A stretch of 15,119 bases of DNA, taken from NCBI GenBank assembly GCA_003644405.1, contig QNCE01000024.1:1-15119 (forward strand), written 5' to 3'. The DNA comes from Candidatus Omnitrophota bacterium (lineage in GTDB: Bacteria; Omnitrophota; Gorgyraeia; Duberdicusellales; 4484-171). Positions 1 through 6,724 of this stretch are shown here, in pieces. Below the pieces are notes generated by a model. That model did not search any database. It was not told the DNA's origin and was given only the letters and a program-made list of their open reading frames with translations. The number at the start of each line of letters is the position of its first letter. Position 1 is the stretch's first letter. The translations under genes and the position numbers were made by a program.

Positions 1-1
1 A

Positions 2-940
2 GGAGAAAAAGATTTAGCTTTTCGATGTAACCTCATTACAGAGAACAATAATATTCTCTTAGATTACAGTGCTGGGCATATAACTGATAAAGAAGCTTCC
101 CTCCTCATAGACGCTCTTAATGAAAGTTTAGGTAGTGAGCAAATCAGATTCTATCTCGGTAAAAGTTACCGGAATATTATGGTATATAGAGAAGGCTTAC
201 CTTTAGGTTTAGATAAGCTAAAGTACTGGCCTCCTCATGATATTATAGGTAAAAGTATAATTCCTCACTTACCTAAAGGTGATAATGCTAACATTATCAT
301 AGAGCTTATGAATAAATCTAAGGAAGTATTGAGAGCACATGAGATTAACAAAGTGAGAATAGATTTAGGAGAGAGTCCTGCTAATATGATTTGGCTATGG
401 GGTTGTGGCTCAAGGCCTTCTATGGAGAGTTTTCAAGAGAAATTTGGTTTAAGGGGTGCAGTAATTTCTGCTGTAGATTTGATAAAAGGGATAGGTAAGT
501 TAGCCAATCTAAAAGTGATTGAAGTTGAAGGAGCAACCGGATACTATGATACTAACTATCAAGGGAAAGCAGAGGGCGCCCTTCGTGCTTTAGAAGAGGT
601 TGATTTCGTGTTTGTTCATATAGAGGCTACCGATGAGGCTTCTCATAATCAAGATTTACGTATGAAGATAATCTGTTTAGAAAGAATAGATAAGTTCGTT
701 CTAGGTACGATCATAGAGAAACTAAATTCAAAAAAAGAGAAATTTCGCATTTTAGTTGTCCCTGATCACCCTACCCCTATAGCTAGAAGGACTCATACTA
801 ATGAGCCTGTTCCTTTCTTAATCGCTGGAGAGGAGATAGAGAAGGGAGGATTTAATTGTTTTTCTGAATTAGAGGCACAAAATAGTAACTTATACTTTGA
901 TAAGGGAGTACAACTTCTTCAATACTTTCTCAAGAGATGA
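2..940 (+). CDS. ApgM-family enzyme, probable alternative homoserine kinase (5' end cut off by window edge)
   Basis: The frame is open from base 2, so the ATG at 179 is internal and the true start lies left of the window. The 312 visible residues begin with a stretch typical of the family (DLAFRCNLIT, then DYSAGHIT). They include the SRPS segment after WLWGCG (bases 390-420), the metal-site motif HIEATDEASHNQD (about 615-655) and PDHPTP followed by RTHTNEPVPF near the C-terminus. These are alkaline-phosphatase-superfamily metal ligands of archaeal-type cofactor-independent phosphoglycerate mutase. One subfamily is the proposed homoserine kinase (TIGR02535), found beside threonine and aspartate-pathway genes in genomes lacking ThrB. 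Here aspartate kinase and citramalate synthase follow, so I favour homoserine phosphorylation in threonine synthesis over glycolytic mutase activity. A homoserine dehydrogenase gene just upstream would be expected. The stop overlaps the next start as ATGA. Family call is firm; substrate is inferred from context. Confidence 0.88.
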   Translation, partial: GEKDLAFRCNLITENNNILLDYSAGHITDKEASLLIDALNESLGSEQIRFYLGKSYRNIMVYREGLPLGLDKLKYWPPHDIIGKSIIPHLPKGDNANIIIELMNKSKEVLRAHEINKVRIDLGESPANMIWLWGCGSRPSMESFQEKFGLRGAVISAVDLIKGIGKLANLKVIEVEGATGYYDTNYQGKAEGALRALEEVDFVFVHIEATDEASHNQDLRMKIICLERIDKFVLGTIIEKLNSKKEKFRILVVPDHPTPIARRTHTNEPVPFLIAGEEIEKGGFNCFSELEAQNSNLYFDKGVQLLQYFLKR

Positions 941-2508
941 GTACAGTTATATTCATTGGCGTATTAGTAACTTTTATCTTAGGATACAAAATATATGGAG
1001 GCTACTTATCTAAGCTTTTAGAGATTAACAAAGATAACCCCACTCCTGCTATCGTAAAGTACGATGGGAGTGATTTTGTTCCTGCAAAGAATTGGATGAT
1101 TCTATTTGGTCATCATTTTGCCTCTATTGCTGGAGCAGGGCCTATTGTAGGGCCAGTGCTTGCATATATGAGTTGGGGATGGTTGGGAACACTTTTATGG
1201 ATTGTTTTAGGTACCATCTTTATGGGAGGGATACATGACTTTTTATCATTGGTTATTTCTGTAAGAGAAGGTGGCCAAACTATAGGTAATATCTCTAAAG
1301 AGTATATTTCCCTTAGAGCAAGTAAAGTATTTTTAGGGTTTTTATGGTTCGCTTTGGTTATCGTTATTGCGGTTTTTGCTTCTCTATGTGCTAAAAGTTT
1401 TATTTCCCAGCCAGAGGTAGTTTTACCTTCCTTAGGTTTAATTCCTGTAGCCATCTTTGTAGGAATTCTAATATACAATTTAAGAGTCAATACTGCTTTC
1501 TCTACTTTAATAGGATTGATACTCCTTTTCCTTCTTGTGTTAGGAGGGGAGCTGTTTAAGGTAAAATTAAATTTAGCTAACCCTTATCTTTTTTGGATAA
1601 TTGTTCTTTTTTTATATGCTTTTTTTGCTTCTATACTCCCAGTAAATATCTTGCTTCAACCCAGAGATTACATCTCTAGTTTTCTCTTGTTCTTTGGAAT
1701 TGGTGTTTCTTTGATAGGATTATTTATAAGGCCTTTTCCTATTAGGGGAGCAGTGCTATTTAAATACTCATCTTCATTAGGACCTTTGTTTCCTGTAATG
1801 TTTATTACTGTAGCCTGTGGAGCTATCTCAGGGTTCCATTCTTTGGTTTCTAGTGGTACCACCTCCAAGCAGATTTCTTCTGAACTTCATGCTAAGAGGA
1901 TAGGTTTGGGAGCTATGGTATTGGAAGGGGTATTGGCAACTATTGCTCTATTTTCTGTAGCCTTTGTTTTAAAGAATCCTCCCAATGCCTCACCAATGGA
2001 GCTATTTTCTTTAGGATTTTCTAAGATAGCTTATTTCTTAGGAGATTATGGTAAAGTAGTGGCTTTGGTAATCCTTAATGCTTTTATTCTAACTACCTTA
2101 GATAGCGCTACTAGGATTACTCGCTTCATTACTCAGGAGTTAGGAGGTATCAAAAATAAGTGGGTGGCTACAACGATAGTTATTTTAACGGGAGGTTATT
2201 TGGGGCTAACTGGACAATGGCAAATTCTGTGGCCTATATTTGGAGCTTCTAATCAACTGGTAGCAGCTTTAGCTTTAATTGTCATCAGTGCTTGGTTAAT
2301 TTCTAAGAAGAAAAACTTTAAAGTTGCCGTCATCCCTGCGATAATAATGTTGACTATTACTACGGTAGCCTTAGCCTTAAGTATGGTAAAATTTTTTACC
2401 CAAGGCAATTGGCTCTTATTTGGGATCTCTCTTGCTCTTCTTCTTATGGCAGGGTTGGTGGTGGATGAGTTTATAAGACTAAAATTGAGGGTTTCTCATA
2501 CCCGATGA
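937..2508 (+). CDS. cstA: CstA-family carbon-starvation transporter
   Basis: A very hydrophobic 523-residue protein with many membrane segments. It carries the N-terminal CstA hallmarks: a first helix, then YDGSDFVPA (about 42-50), FGHHFASIAGAGPIVGP (57-73) and GGIHDF (97-102). Near the C-terminus WPIFGASNQLVAALAL is also family-typical. Known members (E. coli CstA, BtsT) are inner-membrane importers linked to peptides and to pyruvate/proton symport. This one is shorter than E. coli CstA (about 700 residues) and appears to lack the long C-terminal extension. It overlaps both neighbours by 4 bp (ATGA at 937-940 and 2505-2508), so translation is probably coupled to the biosynthetic genes. Pyruvate is a CimA substrate, which makes pyruvate or amino-acid uptake plausible, but the substrate cannot be read from the sequence. 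Confidence 0.92.
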   Translation: MSTVIFIGVLVTFILGYKIYGGYLSKLLEINKDNPTPAIVKYDGSDFVPAKNWMILFGHHFASIAGAGPIVGPVLAYMSWGWLGTLLWIVLGTIFMGGIHDFLSLVISVREGGQTIGNISKEYISLRASKVFLGFLWFALVIVIAVFASLCAKSFISQPEVVLPSLGLIPVAIFVGILIYNLRVNTAFSTLIGLILLFLLVLGGELFKVKLNLANPYLFWIIVLFLYAFFASILPVNILLQPRDYISSFLLFFGIGVSLIGLFIRPFPIRGAVLFKYSSSLGPLFPVMFITVACGAISGFHSLVSSGTTSKQISSELHAKRIGLGAMVLEGVLATIALFSVAFVLKNPPNASPMELFSLGFSKIAYFLGDYGKVVALVILNAFILTTLDSATRITRFITQELGGIKNKWVATTIVILTGGYLGLTGQWQILWPIFGASNQLVAALALIVISAWLISKKKNFKVAVIPAIIMLTITTVALALSMVKFFTQGNWLLFGISLALLLMAGLVVDEFIRLKLRVSHTR

Positions 2509-3728
2509 GTAAGCTGGTCGTACAAAAATATGGGGGAAGTTCTGTTGCTAACGTAGAAAGAATTGATAATGTAGCAAAAAGGGTGATTAGTTATGTGAAA
2601 AATAATAATAGAGTAGTAGTGGTGGTATCGGCTATGGGTGACACCACTGATGAGTTAATCTCTTTAGCAAAGAAGATTAATCCTTATCCCTCAGAAAGAG
2701 AATTAGATATGCTTATTTCTACGGGAGAGCAAATTTCTTCTGCTTTATTAGCTATGGCTTTGCATAAAAAAGGTTGTGATGCCATTTCTTTTACTGGATC
2801 TCAAGTAGGAATTATTACCGATACTTACCATACTAAGGCAAAGATTTTAAAGATAGAGACAAAGAGAATTAAGGAAGAATTAAAAAAAAGGAAGGTTGTT
2901 ATTGTAGCAGGATTTCAAGGAATAAGTACTAATCAGGAAATAACTACCTTAGGAAGGGGAGGTTCTGACTTAAGTGCGATAGCTTTAGCTTGTGCTTTAG
3001 AAGCAGATATATGTGAAATATACACTGATGTGGAAGGGATTTATACTGCTGACCCTAGAATAGTAAAGGAAGCTAAAAAAATTGACTACATTACTTTTGA
3101 TGAAATGCTAGAGCTTGCTTCCCGGGGAGTACAGGTGATGCAAACTAGAGCAGTTGAGGTGGCAAAAAAATTTAATCTTCCTATCCATGTAAGGTCGAGC
3201 TTTACTAAGAAGGAGGGGACAGTAATTATGAAAAAAACGTCTTTTATTGAAGAGCCTGTAGTACGGGGAATAGCGTTGACCGAGAATGAAGCAAAAATTA
3301 CTATCTGTAACGTTCCTGACAGGCCAGGAATTGCTGCCAAGATATTTACGAAATTAGCCACTCACAATATCAATGTAGATATGATTGTTCAGAATGTAAG
3401 TCACAGAAATATTACGGATATTTCCTTCACTGTAGCCAAGGGGGTTATTCATAAAGCAGTTAAAGTCTCTAAGGAGATTGCTAAAAAGATAGGAGCAGGA
3501 AAAGTTTTAGTAGATGAGAATATAGCTAAGGTATCTATTGTGGGAGTAGGAATGAAGTCGTATCCTGGAGTAGCAGCGAGATGTTTCTCTGCTTTGGCTA
3601 AGAGGAAAATAAATATTGAGATGATTTCTACTTCTGAAATAAGTATTTCTTGTGTAGTAAGGAAGGGTGAGAGAAAAAAAGCATTAAAAGTTTTGCATAA
3701 AGAGTTTCAATTAGATAAAATAAAATAG
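2505..3728 (+). CDS. lysC: Aspartate kinase with two ACT domains
   Basis: Catalyses ATP-dependent phosphorylation of aspartate, the first step to lysine, threonine and methionine. The 407-residue length is that of monofunctional Bacillus-type aspartokinases. The amino-acid kinase domain (about 1-240) has KYGGSSV at 8-14, GRGGSDLSAIALA and the EIYTDVEGIYTADPR segment. Two ACT domains follow, the first around ITICNVPDRPGIAAKIF and the second around VSIVGVGMKSYPGVAARCF with EMISTSEISISCVV. These normally bind lysine and/or threonine for feedback inhibition. Its start overlaps the cstA stop (ATGA) and its TAG directly abuts the cimA ATG. No homoserine dehydrogenase domain is fused. Met242 is preceded by a ribosome-binding-site-like sequence, so a separate regulatory beta subunit may be made from the same gene. 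Confidence 0.97.
   Translation: MSKLVVQKYGGSSVANVERIDNVAKRVISYVKNNNRVVVVVSAMGDTTDELISLAKKINPYPSERELDMLISTGEQISSALLAMALHKKGCDAISFTGSQVGIITDTYHTKAKILKIETKRIKEELKKRKVVIVAGFQGISTNQEITTLGRGGSDLSAIALACALEADICEIYTDVEGIYTADPRIVKEAKKIDYITFDEMLELASRGVQVMQTRAVEVAKKFNLPIHVRSSFTKKEGTVIMKKTSFIEEPVVRGIALTENEAKITICNVPDRPGIAAKIFTKLATHNINVDMIVQNVSHRNITDISFTVAKGVIHKAVKVSKEIAKKIGAGKVLVDENIAKVSIVGVGMKSYPGVAARCFSALAKRKINIEMISTSEISISCVVRKGERKKALKVLHKEFQLDKIK
3210..3230 (+). promoter_or_regulatory. Possible internal translation start for aspartokinase beta subunit
   Basis: AAGGAGG at 3210-3216 lies 11 nt before an in-frame ATG (3228-3230), which is codon 242 of lysC. Initiation here would give a 166-residue product containing just the two ACT domains, beginning MKKTSFIEEPVVRGIA. 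B. subtilis aspartokinase II makes such a beta subunit (about 163 residues) from an equivalent internal start just before its VVRGIA segment. The purine run is also simply the codons for Lys-Lys-Glu-Gly, a common segment here, so chance is possible. Confidence 0.5.
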
Positions 3729-5324
3729 ATGAAGAAAATGAGAAAAGTAGAAATATATGATACAACTTTAAGAGATGGAGCGCAGACAGAAGGAATTTCT
3801 TATTCTGTTGAAGATAAGATAGCCATTGCTGAGTGTCTGGATAGGTTTGGTATTCATTACATTGAAGGAGGTTGGCCTTATTCCAATCCTAAGGATAGAG
3901 AAGTTTTTAATTACTTCAAAAACCATCCTCTCAAACATTCTTTCTTAGTTCCCTTTGGTTCTACTGCTCACCCCTCTAAGAAGGTTTATCGAGATAAAAA
4001 TTTACTCAGTTTGCTGTCTGCAGAGACCCAATACGTAACTATTTTCGGTAAGAGTTGGGATCTTCATGTAAGGGATGCTTTAAAAATTAGTTTAGATGAT
4101 AACCTAAGGATAATTTATGAAAGTGTAAGATTCTTAAGGAAAAAAGAGAGGAAAGTCTTCTACGATGCTGAACATTTCTTTGATGGCTACAAACATAATC
4201 CCAGCTATGCTTTGAAGACAATTAAAGCAGCTTTAGAGGGAGGAACGGAGTTAATTGTTTTCTGTGATACCAATGGAGGCACTCTTCCTAGAGAGTTGCA
4301 GAGTATCCTTCGAGAAGTTAAGCAAAAACTTAATCTTTCTAGTTTTGGCATCCATTGCCATAACGACCTAGGGCTGGCAATAGCTAACTCTATAGGAGCG
4401 GTAGAAGAAGGTTGCATTCAAGTCCAGGGAACGATCAATGGATATGGAGAGCGTTGCGGCAATGCTGATCTTATTTCTACTATTGGGATTCTTCAACTTA
4501 AAATGGGTTATCAAGTAATTCCTTCTAAAAAACTATCTGAGTTGGCGGAGGTTTCTTACTTTGTAAGTGAAATTAGTAATATGGCCCATCAAAACAGTCA
4601 ACCTTTTGTAGGAAAGTCTGCTTTTGCTCACAAAGGAGGGGTACATATTGATGCGGTGATAAAAAACCCTACTTGCTATGAACATATTTCTCCTTATATA
4701 GTAGGTAACAAGCGACGTTTTCTTGTTTCTGAGTTAGCAGGGAAGGCAACTTTGGTAGCAAAGGCAAAGGATTTGGAGTTTGATTTAGACAAAAAGTCCT
4801 CCCAAGCTAGAAAACTTCATCGTCTTATTCAGAATTTAGAGAAGAAAGGTTACCAGTTTGAAGCAGCAGAAGCTTCATTTAAGTTACTCTTACAGAGAGA
4901 ATTAAAAAAGTATAGAAAGTTTTTTGAGCTTTTGGGGTTTAGGGTAATTGTAGAAAAAAGAGAAGATAATAAATTAATTTCTGAAGCTACTGTTAAGCTA
5001 AAGATTAAAGGAACTTTACAACATACCGCTAGCGAAGGAAATGGTCCGGTAAATGCGTTGGATAATGCTTTAAGGAAGGCTTTGGAGGGTATTTATCCTA
5101 GTTTAGCTAAGATGCGTCTTACTGATTTTAAAGTAAGAGTGCTTGATGAGAAAAGCGGAACAGCAGCAAAAGTAAGAGTTTTAATTCAGTGTCAGGATGA
5201 GAGTGAAAGTTGGTCTACTATTGGAGTTTCTGAGAATATAATTGAAGCCTCTTATAATGCTTTAGTTGATTCTATTGAGTATAAATTGTTAAAAGATACA
5301 GATACTCTAAAGAAACCCACTTAG
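3729..5324 (+). CDS. cimA: (R)-citramalate synthase
   Basis: Condenses pyruvate with acetyl-CoA to (R)-citramalate, the entry to threonine-independent isoleucine synthesis. The 531-residue protein opens with the DRE-TIM catalytic barrel: IYDTTLRDGAQTEG (9-22), YIEGGWP, which separates CimA from 2-isopropylmalate synthases, FCDTNGG, HCHNDLGLA and the GTINGYGERCGNADL loop. A linker and a C-terminal LeuA-type allosteric domain (about 400-525) follow, including HTASEGNGPVNALDNALRKAL, so isoleucine feedback is likely. It starts on the base after the lysC stop; no clear Shine-Dalgarno is visible. A second ATG at 3738 (MRKVEIYDTTLRDG) would match many homologues equally well. Last gene of the amino-acid operon. 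Confidence 0.96.
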   Translation: MKKMRKVEIYDTTLRDGAQTEGISYSVEDKIAIAECLDRFGIHYIEGGWPYSNPKDREVFNYFKNHPLKHSFLVPFGSTAHPSKKVYRDKNLLSLLSAETQYVTIFGKSWDLHVRDALKISLDDNLRIIYESVRFLRKKERKVFYDAEHFFDGYKHNPSYALKTIKAALEGGTELIVFCDTNGGTLPRELQSILREVKQKLNLSSFGIHCHNDLGLAIANSIGAVEEGCIQVQGTINGYGERCGNADLISTIGILQLKMGYQVIPSKKLSELAEVSYFVSEISNMAHQNSQPFVGKSAFAHKGGVHIDAVIKNPTCYEHISPYIVGNKRRFLVSELAGKATLVAKAKDLEFDLDKKSSQARKLHRLIQNLEKKGYQFEAAEASFKLLLQRELKKYRKFFELLGFRVIVEKREDNKLISEATVKLKIKGTLQHTASEGNGPVNALDNALRKALEGIYPSLAKMRLTDFKVRVLDEKSGTAAKVRVLIQCQDESESWSTIGVSENIIEASYNALVDSIEYKLLKDTDTLKKPT

Positions 5325-5350
5325 CAAGCCTTCTTTTCCTAAAGATATAA

Positions 5351-5595
5351 ATAACTGGAGTTTCCCCAAAAAATAAGTCCAATTTTTTGTAAGTCTATAA
5401 TAAACTATGAAAAGGCAAAAAGATTTTTTCAGATACCACCTTTCAAACACTATTGCTTAGCCTGAGGGATATTTAGAATTCTATTTAATACAAGATGGAG
5501 ATGGCTGTGGAGCAAGAGAAAACAGCCAGCAGGGAAAAACAATTATATCTATTCCCTTTAATGACTTAGAAATTTTGGGGAAAACTTCAAGTTAT
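5351..5595. repeat. Inverted-repeat-bounded element, MITE-like or relic
   Basis: The left arm (5351-5382) and the reverse complement of the right arm (5562-5595) share ATAACT, then a G/A-rich step, TTT, CCCCAAAA and TAAGTC in the same order. I count about 27 identities in 35 aligned columns, with a few small indels. The arms face each other across about 180 bp. This resembles terminal inverted repeats of a small non-autonomous transposable element, though I see no target-site duplication. The alternative is a long-range RNA stem between cimA and the lipoprotein gene. No intact transposase gene is present. Confidence 0.42.
5502..5528. repeat. Small perfect stem-loop
   Basis: TGGCTGT (5502-5508) and ACAGCCA (5522-5528) form a perfect 7-bp stem with a 13-nt loop. 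No T-run follows, so it is not a typical intrinsic terminator. It sits near the centre of the inverted-repeat element. Confidence 0.35.
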
Positions 5596-5601
5596 ATTGT
5601 G

Positions 5602-5629
5602 TTGACTTTTTTATCTTTTTTGATATCCT
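5602..5629 (+). promoter_or_regulatory. Weak sigma-70-like promoter before the lipoprotein gene
   Basis: TTGACT (5602-5607) is followed after 16 bp by TATCCT (5624-5629). Transcription would start only a few bases before the ATG at 5640, giving a nearly leaderless mRNA. That makes the assignment doubtful, but it is the best promoter-like sequence in the gap. Confidence 0.3.
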
Positions 5630-5639
5630 TAAAGTAGGG

Positions 5640-6065
5640 ATGATAAAAAGAAAGATAAGTATTGTGGTGTTTTTACTTATCTTCTTTTTTATGGGATGCC
5701 AAACACTCCCCTACCGACAACAGAAAGAAACACTTCTAAAGCCTACTTCTTTATCACGATTTGAAGATCTTCCAGTTCCCGAAAACTTTATATATTTACC
5801 TCTAAAATCTTTTGTATTTGAAAGAGGAAACATACGTATAGGAATCCTAAAGTATGTAGGAAAAGCCTCCTCTACTTCTATAGTTAACTTTTTTAAACAG
5901 AATATGCCTTCACATAATTGGGAACTTCTAAATATATTGGAAGGGGGCTCAGCTATTTTAAATTTTCGTAATCAAAAGGAATCCTGTATAATCTCTATAG
6001 ACTATAAGGGAAAGAAAGCATTCCTAACTATATCTTTATCTCCCTTAGAAGAACCAAGTCTTTAG
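5640..6065 (+). CDS. Small predicted lipoprotein of unknown function
   Basis: The 141-residue protein begins with a type II signal peptide: basic MIKRK, a hydrophobic run to about residue 17, then FMGC with Cys20 as the predicted lipidated residue. Gln at +2 would favour outer-membrane sorting if the cell has a Lol system. After a short linker comes a compact domain opening FEDLPVPENF (about 41-50), with SFVFERGNIRIGILKYVG, FFKQNMPSHNWELL and SCIISIDY. I recall similar small lipoproteins in Deltaproteobacteria-like genomes, but I cannot attach a function. The start codon lies directly after TAGGG, too close for an ideal ribosome-binding site. It points at mazG, and the two stop codons overlap by 4 bp, leaving no room for a terminator between them. 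Confidence 0.8.
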   Translation: MIKRKISIVVFLLIFFFMGCQTLPYRQQKETLLKPTSLSRFEDLPVPENFIYLPLKSFVFERGNIRIGILKYVGKASSTSIVNFFKQNMPSHNWELLNILEGGSAILNFRNQKESCIISIDYKGKKAFLTISLSPLEEPSL

Positions 6066-6724
6066 GTGTCTCTTCTATATTTAACCTTGTGGGCTAATTG
6101 AAAAACTCTTTCTCGCAAAAGACTCTCTAAGTTAAATTTAAAAAGAGAGGAAAACTTAGATGCTTCCAGAAGAAGGCCCAGAAGATTTTCTTTTTTCCTT
6201 TTTGAAACACTTAGTTTCTCTGCCTTACTTTTTATTCTCTCTAATATCTTCTTTACATTGAAATCCCTAGATAAACTTCTTATTTCTCTAAATAGTAATT
6301 CTGCTAAAAGTAAGGAGGGAGCGGATTTGGGAAGGCGTTGATAAACTGTCTTCCTTCGTTTTGTTCTTGCTTTCTCATTAACCCAATACCTTAAGATATC
6401 ACCTTTAGTTTTCAACTTCTGAGAAGAAAATACATGAGGATGGCGTGTAACTAACTTAGTATTGATTTTTTTTAAAACATCTTTTATGCTAAACTTCTTT
6501 TTTTCATCAAAGATCTGAGCGATAAATACTAAAATTAAAAAGACATCCCCTAACTCTTCTTTTATCTTTTCAATCCCTCCTTCCTTTAAAACATCAAGAA
6601 GTTCGTAAACTTCTTCTAAAAGATAATTTTTTAAATCCCCTAATTTTTGAGCTCTATCCCAAGCACATCCTTTTTTAGAACGCAAGGTTCTAACTATCTT
6701 AACTAACTTTTCAAACTCCTTCAT
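6062..6724 (-). CDS. mazG: MazG-family nucleoside triphosphate pyrophosphohydrolase
   Basis: MazG enzymes hydrolyse (d)NTPs to NMP plus pyrophosphate and help clear damaged nucleotides. The N-terminal domain of this 220-residue protein is intact: GCAWDRAQ (19-26, family GCPWD), then the Mg-binding helices LLEEVYELLD (EExxE at 37-41) and EELGDVFLIL (E57, D60). RHPHVF (94-99) is the usual segment after the fold. E. coli MazG (about 263 residues) has a second such domain. Here the remaining 120 residues keep the overall helix pattern but lack matching acidic motifs: the position of EELGDLL reads roughly KENLLGLL. Only one active domain is therefore predicted. The start overlaps the nitroreductase stop (ATGA). 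It is the last gene of the nine-gene minus-strand operon. Confidence 0.93.
   Translation of the reverse strand: MKEFEKLVKIVRTLRSKKGCAWDRAQKLGDLKNYLLEEVYELLDVLKEGGIEKIKEELGDVFLILVFIAQIFDEKKKFSIKDVLKKINTKLVTRHPHVFSSQKLKTKGDILRYWVNEKARTKRRKTVYQRLPKSAPSLLLAELLFREIRSLSRDFNVKKILERIKSKAEKLSVSKRKKENLLGLLLEASKFSSLFKFNLESLLRERVFQLAHKVKYRRDT

Larger units (their letters stand above)
5407..5637 (+). pseudogene. Possible broken small reading frame (in-frame amber)
   Basis: From the ATG at 5407 the frame reads 17 codons (MKRQKDFFRYHLSNTIA), hits TAG at 5458-5460, then stays open for 58 codons to TAG at 5635. The second part reads PEGYLEFYLIQDGDGCGAREN and continues with SQQGKTIISIPFNDLEILGK, which looks more protein-like than random. 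I do not recognise a family and see no Shine-Dalgarno before the ATG. TAG ends lysC, cimA and the lipoprotein gene nearby, so stop-codon reassignment is unlikely. It may be a decayed gene inside the inverted-repeat element, or chance. Confidence 0.22.

Noticed and set aside
179..940. Complete gene starting at the ATG at 179
   Set aside because: The same frame is open back to base 2 and encodes conserved ApgM residues, so the gene is truncated by the window and not short.
1113..1490. Antisense 125-codon open frame opposite cstA
   Set aside because: It lies wholly inside a gene with strong family motifs and has no recognisable domain; a shadow of AT-rich codon use.
5367..5389. CAAAAAA/TTTTTTG hairpin as a cimA terminator
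   Set aside because: The stem is nearly all A-T with no GC-rich part or downstream T-run, so it is unlikely to terminate transcription.
5458..5460. TAG as pyrrolysine or another recoded amino acid
   Set aside because: lysC, cimA, the lipoprotein gene and the permease all end in TAG in this window, and no pyl genes are seen.
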